The translations under genes were made by a program, and so were the position numbers. Source: an uncultured Rhodospirillaceae bacterium (GTDB taxonomy: Bacteria; Pseudomonadota; Alphaproteobacteria; Rhodospirillales; UBA2165). From it: DNA of 5,487 nt. Positions 1 to 5,434 of the stretch are shown in pieces; positions within the stretch are counted from its first letter, which is position 1; every line of letters starts with the position of its first letter. The notes below the pieces were generated by a model. It searched no databases. It worked only from the letters and a program-made list of their open reading frames with translations, and was not told the origin of the DNA. The stretch lies in contig CAJXJM010000196.1 of the NCBI GenBank assembly GCA_913054205.1, forward strand, positions 1 through 5,487, in the 5' to 3' direction.

Positions 1-520
1 CGTAGATCGTCCAGGACGGCGGCTTATCTTCAAAGCCAACCAAATTCATAATGCCGCTCATTGCTTCTGCGACAATGTCGAAAGCCGGTCGGTCTGCGTA
101 GGGGCCGCGGTAGCCTTCCAATTGACCAAAGCCGGAAATCAACGCCCAGATGAGTTTTGGATTGCTGTCTTTGAGCTGATCATAAGAAAGGCCAATCTTT
201 TTCATCGAACCAGGACGCAAATTTTCAACCACCACGTCGGCAGTCTTGGCGAGATCTTTAAAGACGGCTTGTCCTTCGGGTTTGGAGAGATCAAGGGCCA
301 GACTTTTTTTATTGCGGTTATAGCCCATATAGCCAGCGGCTTTTTTGACACCATCTTTTTCGACAAAGGGTGGCATCGAGCGGCGCGGATCACCTATTTT
401 GGGCCGTTCAATTTTGATGACTTCTGCGCCGGCATCGGCCAGAAGCATGGTGCAATAGGGCCCGGCCATATATTGCTCGAGCCCGATGATGCGGATGCCG
501 TCTAGAGGTCTGGTGGTCAT
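1..520 (-). CDS. CaiB/BaiF (family III) CoA-transferase, N-terminal part, cut by window edge
   Basis: Translating the minus strand from the ATG at 520 gives 173 residues with no stop before the left edge. Typical family III CoA-transferase features appear in order: a start of the form LDGIRIIGLEQYMAGPYC (6-23), GAEVIKIERP (31-40), NRNKKSLALDL (68-78), VENLRPG (98-104), and the FD..AEAMSG stretch (148-156). These enzymes move CoA from one acyl-CoA to a free carboxylic acid through an aspartyl-CoA anhydride. The catalytic Asp normally lies shortly after the last residue visible here, so it cannot be checked. Full family length is about 400 residues, so over half is missing. The start is supported by GGAGA at 531-535, nine to ten bases upstream and inside the end of the thiolase gene, with only 3 bases between the thiolase stop and this ATG. 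That suggests translational coupling. The donor and acceptor acids cannot be deduced. Confidence 0.93.
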   Translation of the reverse strand, partial: MTTRPLDGIRIIGLEQYMAGPYCTMLLADAGAEVIKIERPKIGDPRRSMPPFVEKDGVKKAAGYMGYNRNKKSLALDLSKPEGQAVFKDLAKTADVVVENLRPGSMKKIGLSYDQLKDSNPKLIWALISGFGQLEGYRGPYADRPAFDIVAEAMSGIMNLVGFEDKPPSWTIY

Positions 521-523
521 GGA

Positions 524-1780
524 TTAACGCTCTCCGATCCACTCAACCAAGGTGGCGGAACCCATGCCAACGCCAACGCAAAGCGTGGCTAATCCGTAGA
601 ACGGCTTGTCTTTTGGCATGTCCGGTGCGCGGCGTTTCATCTCATGCATCAAGGTGACCAGAATGCGCGATCCCGAGCAGCCCGTCGGATGACCGAGCGC
701 AATCGCGCCGCCATTGACGTTGACTTTCGCTGCATCAAGGCCGAGTTGGCGCATGCAGCCGATGGTTTGCGAGGCGAAGGCTTCGTTGAGCTCGACCAAG
801 CCAATGTCGTCTATGTTTAGATCAAATCGCTCAAGCAATTTCTCCGTCGCTGGGATCGGACCATAGGCAAAATGGCTGGGGTCTGTTCCCGCACTCGCGG
901 AGCCCAGCCAGCGCAGCATCGGCTTCAAGCCAAGTTCATCGGCTTTGTCTCGGCTCGCCAATAATAACGCCGCCGCGCCATCATTGATGCCGGAGGAATT
1001 GCCCGCCGTGACCGAGCCGTCCTTTTTGAAAGCTGGGCGGAGTTTGCCAAGACTGTCACTATCGATGGCAAGTTCATACCTGCCATTGGTTTTTTCATAT
1101 CGTGGATGCTCATCGGTATCGACGAGGATCGGGTCACCGCGTCGCTGCGGTACGGCGATTGGCACGATCTCGTCATCAAATTTGCCGTCATTGATGGCGG
1201 CGATGGCGCGGGTGTGGCTTTCGAGCGAATAGGCGTCTTGATCGGTCCGGCTGATTTGCATTTCTTCGGCGATCACTTCGGCCCCTTCGCCAAGGCTGAC
1301 AATTGGATACATCTCATCCATCTTTGGATTGTTGAAGCGCCATCCCACCGTGGTGTCCCACATTTTGGGCGGCGTCGTGGTCGGTACGCGGTCCGGCTTC
1401 ATCATCGACCAGGGCGCCCGGCTCATGCATTCAACACCCGAGCCAATCGCCAGATCGCCTTCGCCGACCATGATCGTTTTGGCGGCAAAATTGACGGCCT
1501 CTAAGGCCGAAGAGCAATTGCGATTGATGGTTACACCCGGCACTTCTTTTGGCAGTCCGGCCAACAATACTGACATGCGGGCGACGTCTCTGTTGTCTTC
1601 GCCGCCTTGGTTGCCGCAGCCGGCAAAAACCTCGGTCAATAGCGCCGGATCAATGCCGGTACGCTCGATTAGCGCTTTGTAGGTTTCAGCAAGAAGATCA
1701 TCGGGTCTGACGCTCGACAACGCACCGCCCATTTTTCCGATTGGCGTGCGTACGCCATCAACGATTACGACTTCAGTCAC
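524..1780 (-). CDS. Thiolase (acetyl-CoA C-acyltransferase), beta-ketoadipyl-CoA thiolase-like
   Basis: This 418-residue protein has the normal length and layout of a degradative thiolase, which cleaves a 3-oxoacyl-CoA with CoA to give acetyl-CoA and a shortened acyl-CoA in the cytoplasm. The nucleophilic Cys is C89 in NRNCSS. NEAF (332-335), GGAIALGHP (357-365, with His364) and CVGVGMG (401-407, with C401 as the general acid/base) complete the active site. From memory of the family, [10 protein letters not shown] (60-69), LLAGLP, PGVTINR and [11 protein letters not shown] (142-152) recall PcaF/PaaJ-type thiolases of aromatic catabolism more than fatty-acid FadA. The match is not exact: NRNCSS replaces the usual NRLCAS, and GHPTGCSG replaces GHPLGMSG. 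I therefore give no symbol. The start is a GTG at 1780, with AAAGGA seven bases upstream. It is second in a minus-strand operon, 26 bases after the VOC gene and 3 bases before the CoA-transferase. A biosynthetic or lipid thiolase remains possible. Confidence 0.95.
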   Translation of the reverse strand: MTEVVIVDGVRTPIGKMGGALSSVRPDDLLAETYKALIERTGIDPALLTEVFAGCGNQGGEDNRDVARMSVLLAGLPKEVPGVTINRNCSSALEAVNFAAKTIMVGEGDLAIGSGVECMSRAPWSMMKPDRVPTTTPPKMWDTTVGWRFNNPKMDEMYPIVSLGEGAEVIAEEMQISRTDQDAYSLESHTRAIAAINDGKFDDEIVPIAVPQRRGDPILVDTDEHPRYEKTNGRYELAIDSDSLGKLRPAFKKDGSVTAGNSSGINDGAAALLLASRDKADELGLKPMLRWLGSASAGTDPSHFAYGPIPATEKLLERFDLNIDDIGLVELNEAFASQTIGCMRQLGLDAAKVNVNGGAIALGHPTGCSGSRILVTLMHEMKRRAPDMPKDKPFYGLATLCVGVGMGSATLVEWIGER

Positions 1781-1806
1781 AATTTTATCCTTTAAGCTTA
1801 AGAGAT

Positions 1807-2352
1807 TTATACTTCGGCGACCTTGGCTTCTTCGATACGCTCGCCTTCATAGGAAACGAATGTTCCATCCTCGTCAATCGACGCCATATCGCAAAAGATT
1901 TCTAGGCGGTGCCCATCCGGATCTAAAACATAAAAGCTTTCATTCTCACCCCAAGACCCTTCGCCGCGAGGGTCATACGCACTGTGCACGACAGGCCCAC
2001 GAATAATTTCGATATCCATTTCTTTCACCTGCGCCTGCATCTCCAGCCAGGCGTCGCGGTCGTGACACTGCCAAGCTAAATGATGGAAGAGGGTTGTTCC
2101 TTCAATATTATCTTGTGCATTTCGGGCGCGATATTTTTTACCTGGCGTATGAGAGAGAACCATGTCGTGATGATTGCTGTTTCTGAGGCGCAAAAAGGCC
2201 AGTTCTACTGGAATGGCCTCGACCTCACCGGCTTCATGGCGCTCAGTCAGCTTGTAGCCGAACAGCTTGCGATAAAACGCAATTGATTTTTCCATATCGG
2301 ATACATCGATTGCCATGTGGTGGAATAATTTGATTGGGTTTCTTTCGGTCAT
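1807..2352 (-). CDS. VOC-superfamily metalloprotein (glyoxalase/extradiol dioxygenase fold)
   Basis: The protein has 181 residues from the ATG at 2352. Two VOC beta-alpha-beta-beta-beta modules are visible: one from FHHMAIDVSDMEKSIAFYRKLFG near the start, and one from FHHLAWQCHDRDAWLEM to FYVLDPDGHRLEIFCD. Counting from this start, likely metal ligands are His12 (second His of the first HH), His91 (second HH) and Glu151 (RLEIF). This is the His-His-Glu arrangement of Fe(II) extradiol dioxygenases and many VOC lyases and isomerases. A conserved catalytic reaction cannot be assigned. A ring-cleaving dioxygenase would fit the neighbouring thiolase and CoA-transferase, but a glyoxalase/epimerase-like role is also possible. 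An upstream TTG at 2379 and an ATG at 2358 are in frame. I chose 2352 because AGAGA (2360-2364) lies seven bases before it and homologs usually start just before the first strand. It is the first gene of the minus operon, divergent from the dioxygenase at 2544. Confidence 0.88.
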   Translation of the reverse strand: MTERNPIKLFHHMAIDVSDMEKSIAFYRKLFGYKLTERHEAGEVEAIPVELAFLRLRNSNHHDMVLSHTPGKKYRARNAQDNIEGTTLFHHLAWQCHDRDAWLEMQAQVKEMDIEIIRGPVVHSAYDPRGEGSWGENESFYVLDPDGHRLEIFCDMASIDEDGTFVSYEGERIEEAKVAEV

Positions 2353-2436
2353 CGCCATTTCTCTATCATTAGTCTGCAAAATTCTTGTGCGCCATATTAC
2401 GTATCAAAACACATAAAGCCAGCCAGAAATACACAA

Positions 2437-2457
2437 AAATCCCACATTATGGGATTT
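2437..2457. promoter_or_regulatory. Perfect inverted repeat, probable operator 1
   Basis: Arms AAATCCCA (2437-2444) and TGGGATTT (2450-2457) are perfectly complementary around a 5-base centre, CATTA. The size and AT-flanked shape fit a site for a dimeric repressor or activator; IclR-type sites look similar, but this is only a resemblance. It touches the candidate plus -35 box and overlaps the candidate minus -10 box, so one bound protein could act on both directions. There is no T-run next to it, so it is not a convincing terminator. Confidence 0.55.
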
Positions 2458-2484
2458 GTCCAATAAGTGAACGTGTTTTTAAAT

Positions 2485-2504
2485 AATCTACCCCGGGGTA
2501 GATT
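2485..2504. promoter_or_regulatory. Perfect 20-base palindrome, probable operator 2
   Basis: The half-site AATCTACCCC (2485-2494) is followed directly by its exact complement, giving a 20-base palindrome with no spacer. It starts at the end of the candidate plus -10 box (2480-2485) and would cover the transcription start of the dioxygenase gene, the classic position for a repressor such as a TetR-type protein. A GC core in AT-rich surroundings makes it stand out. Its sequence differs from the repeat at 2437-2457, suggesting two different regulators. Confidence 0.6.
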
Positions 2505-2523
2505 TAATTTGTAGATTTAATTT
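2498..2523. repeat. 13-base tandem direct repeat
   Basis: GTAGATTTAATTT occurs twice with no gap (2498-2510 and 2511-2523). The first copy overlaps the right arm of the 20-base palindrome, so the second copy carries an extra TAGATT half-site in the presumed leader of the dioxygenase transcript. It could be a slippage duplication or an additional binding half-site. Confidence 0.8.
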
Positions 2524-2543
2524 GTTAAGCTTTGAAAAGCGTT

Positions 2544-3593
2544 ATGGGAGATTTTAGATTGCACCAAGAAGTAACAGGCACTGCAAACTGGCTCGGTAAA
2601 GACCTGCAGGAGTCTGACGCCTGGATTCGTGTTTTGACGAATGGCGAGATCGCGGAGATTGAGGCGGCGTTGGTCTATGTAAAGTCGGCGGGTTTGTCGC
2701 CTAAGGACCTCACCGCAGATGATTTTCCGCTGCCGTCTTTGTCTGGCTTGCTGGCTGATATGCGGATCGAACTTGAAGAAGGGCTTGGCATCAAACTGTT
2801 GCGTGGTTTTCCGACGGAAGATTTTTCAAAGGATGATCTTCGCCTTATATATTGGGGCATCGGCCTCCATGTCGGGTGCGCTGTGTCGCAAAGCAAGCGC
2901 AATGACTTTCTCGGCGATGTTCGTGATTTGGGCACCGGCCTCGATGGACCCAAGTTTCGCGGCTACACCAGCAATGGTGAGCTGACCTATCATGTCGATG
3001 CCGCGGACGTCACCGGGCTCTTTTGTTTGCGCGCCGCCAAAGAAGGCGGGCTCAGCCGGATCGTCAGCTCGGTCGCAATCCACAACGAGATTTTGCAGAG
3101 CCGGCCCGATTTGTTAGAAGCGCTCTACGAGCCGATTTGGTGGAGCATGCAGGGCAACGAGTTGCCGAATGTGCCCGGATTTTATACCCAGCCGGTCTTT
3201 GGTATCGAGAATGGTTTTTTCGCCTGCCGCTATACCCGCACCCATATTCGCTCGGCAGAAATGAACCCGGATGTGCCAGACTTAACACCGGCGCAAAGCG
3301 AAGCAATGGATCTGATTGATGAGATTTCTGCCCGGCCGGCGTTTCACCTCACCATGATGTTCGAGCCCGGAGATATCCAATTCCTCAACAATCACCTGAC
3401 GCTCCACACGCGGACAGCATTTGAAGATTTCGAGGAAGACGATAAAAAGCGCCACCTGTTGCGGCTCTGGTTAAGCTTGCCGAACGGCCGCCCTTTAAAC
3501 GAAAGTTTTAAGCCGTTCTACCGAGATGTTTCGGCTGGCGCTGTTCGCGGTGGCTTTCCCGGCGAAGGCGAGCCGCAGTTCACGACGATCTAG
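2544..3593 (+). CDS. TauD/TfdA-like Fe(II)/2-oxoglutarate-dependent dioxygenase
   Basis: The protein has 349 residues from the ATG at 2544. Enzymes of this family hydroxylate a substrate while turning 2-oxoglutarate and O2 into succinate and CO2, with Fe(II) held by a His-x-Asp...His triad. Counting from this start, the HVD in LTYHVDAAD gives His150 and Asp152. The distal His is probably His288 in LTLHTRTAF, after GDIQFLNN. An Arg about 19 residues later, Arg307 in RHLLRLWL, is placed to bind the 2-oxoglutarate carboxylate. Length and the W..L opening fit a bacterial TauD/TfdA-type subgroup often seen in catabolic clusters; the substrate is unknown. The start is uncertain. A TTG at 2532 and the ATG at 2544 lack a good ribosome binding site, whereas GGGAG (2546-2550) is eight bases before a TTG at 2559. 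The gene is divergent from the VOC operon and probably functions with it. Confidence 0.92.
   Translation: MGDFRLHQEVTGTANWLGKDLQESDAWIRVLTNGEIAEIEAALVYVKSAGLSPKDLTADDFPLPSLSGLLADMRIELEEGLGIKLLRGFPTEDFSKDDLRLIYWGIGLHVGCAVSQSKRNDFLGDVRDLGTGLDGPKFRGYTSNGELTYHVDAADVTGLFCLRAAKEGGLSRIVSSVAIHNEILQSRPDLLEALYEPIWWSMQGNELPNVPGFYTQPVFGIENGFFACRYTRTHIRSAEMNPDVPDLTPAQSEAMDLIDEISARPAFHLTMMFEPGDIQFLNNHLTLHTRTAFEDFEEDDKKRHLLRLWLSLPNGRPLNESFKPFYRDVSAGAVRGGFPGEGEPQFTTI
2546..2561 (+). promoter_or_regulatory. Ribosome binding site that may set a TTG start
   Basis: GGGAG (2546-2550) is followed eight bases later by TTG (2559-2561), in frame with the dioxygenase. No comparable purine-rich site precedes the ATG at 2544 or the TTG at 2532. 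If this site is used, the protein loses five residues relative to the ATG start, with no effect on the catalytic domain. Confidence 0.45.
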
Positions 3594-3596
3594 CCC

Positions 3597-3700
3597 TCCC
3601 CCTCCCCTCACCCCGGCCCTCTCCCACGAGGGGAGAGGGAGCTATAGCTGGCACGGCCAATTCTTCCTCCCCCTTGATGGGGGAGGATCGAGGAGAGGGT
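3597..3700. repeat. GC-rich hairpin repeat cluster between convergent genes, likely bidirectional terminator
   Basis: The 111-base convergent gap is filled with C-runs and G-runs that form successive hairpins. One has arms CCCTCTCCC (3617-3625) and GGGAGAGGG (3631-3639). Another is the 10-base palindrome AGCTATAGCT (3640-3649). A third has arms CCTCCCCC (3666-3673) and GGGGGAGG (3679-3686) around TTGAT. The outer segments CTCACCCC near 3607 and GAGAGGGTGA near 3693 can also pair. Sequences of this style occur as dispersed intergenic repeats in many alphaproteobacterial genomes, as far as I recall. The position between two gene ends fits a role in ending transcription from both sides, but there is no clear T-run, so termination is an inference. 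Confidence 0.7.
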
Positions 3701-3704
3701 GAAT

Positions 3705-4337
3705 TTATGGGGCGTGGATAATTCGTTGGTAAAGTGCTGAAGTCGCGTCTCCAAATTGTTCGCGCACAATCATCCAGTCAGAATTCTCAAATACGACCCC
3801 GTCAGCGAACTCATGCAAAACAAAATGTTTCGGTGCGCCTTCCATTGAGACGTAACGACGCATCCGCAATAGGCCCTCAAGCTCTGATAGTGCGGGCAGA
3901 TAGCTACCGACAAACCAGATGTTGAAAGCTTGAGCATCTTCATCCGCAAGTTCAAATCGATCGACATATATGTAAGGCGCGAAGCCGCCAGCTTCTGAGC
4001 TAAGTTCTGGACCCGCCCAGGCATATGTATGGCGCTCGGGATTTTGAAATTTTTCGTGGTAGGCGGCGTCCCTCGGATTGCGCACCCGCCGCAGCGCTTG
4101 ATAAGGCTCGCCGTAAAGATGACCCAAGCTCGGCATTTCATAAAGCGTGACAAACTCAGGACCATCGCCGCTCACACGGTCAAAGCTCGCACAGGCGTTG
4201 AAGCCGATGTCTAGGCGGGCCGGGAACATATCCTCGATTAACCACGGACGGAAGTCTGCTTGGTCTTCTTCTGCTAGATCACAGAAGACAGCCAGCATAC
4301 CGCTACCGCCGCGAGGGCCATCTGTTAGCTTTGTCAT
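3705..4337 (-). CDS. Conserved hypothetical protein, two dimeric alpha/beta-barrel (Dabb/EthD-like) modules
   Basis: The protein has 210 residues from the ATG at 4337, with no signal peptide or membrane segment. It reads as two related ferredoxin-like modules. Module 1 (about 14-70) is MLAVFCDL...F..WLIEDMFPARLDIGF...LYEM; module 2 (about 121-180) is YIYVDRFEL...FNIWFVGSYLPAL...RRYVSMEGAPKHFVLHEF. The pattern F..W....LP, then a hydrophobic strand, then LYE or LHEF, is typical of small uncharacterised Dabb/EthD-like proteins found in catabolic clusters. The EthD family is linked to ether degradation, but no catalytic residue is defined and I assign no function. The frame stays open upstream to 4529, but those 64 residues come largely from a hairpin and AT-rich DNA and do not look like protein. 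The ATG lacks a clear ribosome binding site, so the start is moderately sure. It is divergent from, and apparently paralogous to, the gene at 4572. Confidence 0.82.
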   Translation of the reverse strand: MTKLTDGPRGGSGMLAVFCDLAEEDQADFRPWLIEDMFPARLDIGFNACASFDRVSGDGPEFVTLYEMPSLGHLYGEPYQALRRVRNPRDAAYHEKFQNPERHTYAWAGPELSSEAGGFAPYIYVDRFELADEDAQAFNIWFVGSYLPALSELEGLLRMRRYVSMEGAPKHFVLHEFADGVVFENSDWMIVREQFGDATSALYQRIIHAP

Positions 4338-4571
4338 TGGGCGACTTAACCACAGCGGACCGAGAGTGCACAGAAAAAATAACTTCCCCGCAACCCGGGA
4401 TTTAATCCGGGGTTGCGGGCTCACGAGCGAAGCGCAACACTTATTGCTTTCGAGAAAATTGATTGACCCCCGAACTAGAGTCATAGAAAAAGTAAAATTT
4501 AAGGAGCCAATTGATTTTACAGATGCCATTTAACCACGTTTGATGATTATAATTTTCTTGAGGTAATGAGA
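4338..4571. promoter_or_regulatory. Divergent intergenic region of the two Dabb-like genes
   Basis: These 234 bases hold the 5' ends of both flanking genes. Plus-strand elements seen by eye are a TTGACC box (4463-4468) with no convincing -10 at normal spacing (CATAGA is too near, TAAAAT at 4493-4498 too far), a strong AAGGAG (4501-4506) not followed by any long frame, and GAGG (4560-4563) eight bases before the chosen ATG at 4572. A large hairpin (4387-4419) occupies the half nearer the minus gene. Confidence 0.5.
4387..4419. repeat. Long near-perfect inverted repeat (REP-like, or leader hairpin)
   Basis: Bases 4387-4401 pair with 4405-4419 over 15 positions with a single G-G mismatch (4397 against 4409) and a 3-base loop. 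The outer ten pairs, CCCGCAACCC with GGGTTGCGGG, are perfect. The core resembles CCGGGAT-type palindromes dispersed in alphaproteobacterial intergenic DNA. Read on the minus strand, the stem is followed six to seven bases later by a run of six T (complement of 4375-4380). A minus transcript started upstream of it would therefore carry a terminator-like structure before the start codon at 4337. Confidence 0.7.
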
Positions 4572-5306
4572 ATGAGTGAAGTACTAAAAGCCGAGTGGTT
4601 TGACCTTGCCGAAGATAGCAAAGCCGAGATGTGGTCCTGGTTGCATACGGAATATCTGCCGGCGGTCCAAGCGGCGCAGGGTGTTGCCTGGGTCGGTCAC
4701 TACGACATCGTCGAACAACCGGACCGGCCTTATATTGAAGGTGCGCCCAGAAAAAAATCAACGACGGATCCAAGCGTTCCGACCGGTTGGCAAAATGTCA
4801 TTTTGACCGCTGCTGCTTCGCCGGAAGTCTTTTTCGGGCCAAATAATCCGGTTGATGCATTGATCGAGGAGCATTCCGACAAGCTTGGGACCCGAGAAAA
4901 TTTTCGCGACGCCGTCTTTATCGAAGAACAGGTGATCAATGCACCCGAGCAACGGACGCTGCCCTACGGCATGGGGCCACCACCAGCGATGCAACTCGGC
5001 AATTATAATACCGATACGCCAGAGGATGAGATCGAATTGGCCCGGTGGTATCGCTCGGAACGCTTTCCCCGGGTTTCAGTATCCCGCGGCATGATCCGCG
5101 GCCGCAAGATGCTGTCGATCGCGGGCTGGCCCAAACACGGTGTGCTCTGGGAATTTACCGATTTGCCAGAGGGCGAGTTTACCTTCGAGCCGCGCTTTGT
5201 TGAAGCCGATCGGGGTGAGGAATGGACAGGTCGTCACGTGCTTGAATATGTCACTCACTCTCATCAAGGCCCCCATTGTGGTCGCCGCGTCTGGCCGGTG
5301 GTATAG
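4572..5306 (+). CDS. Conserved hypothetical protein, two diverged Dabb/EthD-like modules
   Basis: The protein has 244 residues and is predicted soluble and cytoplasmic. An ATG lies at 4566, but GAGG (4560-4563) is only two bases before it and eight bases before the ATG at 4572, so I chose 4572 (protein starts MSEVLKAEWF). Module 1 (about 4-90) contains WSWLHTEYLPAV (21-32). Module 2 (about 140-200) contains LARWYRSERFPRV (157-168), then RGRKMLSIAGWPKHGVLWEF. The GWPKHGVLWEFTD stretch (185-197) closely parallels GAPKHFVLHEFAD in the protein encoded at 3705-4337, and the F/W..W....LP or FP helix motif is also shared, so the two are probably old paralogs. This one has a longer linker (about 50-135) and a basic, His-rich tail. 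No enzyme motif is recognised. A role alongside the neighbouring catabolic genes, or as an oligomerising binding protein, is only a guess. Confidence 0.85.
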   Translation: MSEVLKAEWFDLAEDSKAEMWSWLHTEYLPAVQAAQGVAWVGHYDIVEQPDRPYIEGAPRKKSTTDPSVPTGWQNVILTAAASPEVFFGPNNPVDALIEEHSDKLGTRENFRDAVFIEEQVINAPEQRTLPYGMGPPPAMQLGNYNTDTPEDEIELARWYRSERFPRVSVSRGMIRGRKMLSIAGWPKHGVLWEFTDLPEGEFTFEPRFVEADRGEEWTGRHVLEYVTHSHQGPHCGRRVWPVV

Positions 5307-5370
5307 GTCGGGCGTCCTCGTATATGGCACGCCGCTAAATTTTGAATCCACAGAGATAAATTTTAAAAAC

Positions 5371-5390
5371 CCGCTTAATTCTTTGAGCGG
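5371..5390 (-). terminator. Hairpin with T-run on the minus strand
   Basis: CCGCTTAA (5371-5378) and TTGAGCGG (5383-5390) form an 8-pair stem, one pair being a wobble on the plus-strand RNA, around a 4-base loop. Read on the minus strand, the stem is followed immediately by G and five T (complement of 5365-5370), the form of an intrinsic terminator. On the plus strand it is followed by CATAGG with no T-run, so it is a poor terminator for the gene ending at 5306. It would stop minus-strand transcription entering from the right. Confidence 0.45.
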
Positions 5391-5434
5391 CATAGGATGA
5401 TTACTTTGAATTTTCAATAACACTAAAAAAACAC

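Larger units (their letters stand above)
2353..2543. promoter_or_regulatory. Divergent intergenic control region
   Basis: This AT-rich gap separates the minus-strand VOC-thiolase-CoA-transferase operon from the plus-strand dioxygenase, so both promoters must lie here. A candidate plus promoter is TTGTCC (2456-2461), 18 bases, TAAATA (2480-2485). A candidate minus -10 is CATAAT read on the minus strand across 2446-2451, inside the first inverted repeat. Two perfect inverted repeats (2437-2457 and 2485-2504) and a 13-base tandem repeat (2498-2523) are packed into this space and listed separately. The promoter boxes are weak matches chosen by eye. Confidence 0.6.

Noticed and set aside
122..505. 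Open frame of 127 codons on the plus strand
   Set aside because: It lies antisense to the CoA-transferase, whose minus-strand translation shows clear family motifs; the plus frame shows none.
945..1682. Several open frames on the plus strand (945-1232, 1106-1504, 1329-1682)
   Set aside because: All are antisense to the thiolase, which has every active-site motif in place over this stretch.
1792..1801. Palindrome TTAAGCTTAA between the VOC and thiolase genes
   Set aside because: It is ten AT-rich bases in a 26-base gap, easily due to chance, and too small for a terminator.
2353..2379. Longer VOC protein starting at TTG 2379
   Set aside because: The extra nine residues come from intergenic-like DNA, and AGAGA is well spaced for the ATG at 2352.
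4463..4498. MerR-type promoter with a long spacer (TTGACC and a distal TAAAAT)
   Set aside because: The spacer would be 24 bases and contains no clear inverted repeat, so the assignment is not supported.
4338..4529. N-terminal extension of the minus Dabb-like protein by 64 residues
   Set aside because: The stretch is encoded by a hairpin and AT-rich DNA, has low-complexity basic composition, and precedes a normal module start; an ATG at 4337 is available.
4441..4773. 110-codon minus-strand frame
   Set aside because: It overlaps the 5' part of the plus gene at 4572 on the opposite strand and shows no recognisable motif.
5076..5423. Open frames on both strands across the end of the last gene (minus 5076-5423, plus 5140-5400)
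   Set aside because: They are shadows of the gene ending at 5306; the tails run into AT-rich non-coding DNA and lack ribosome binding sites.
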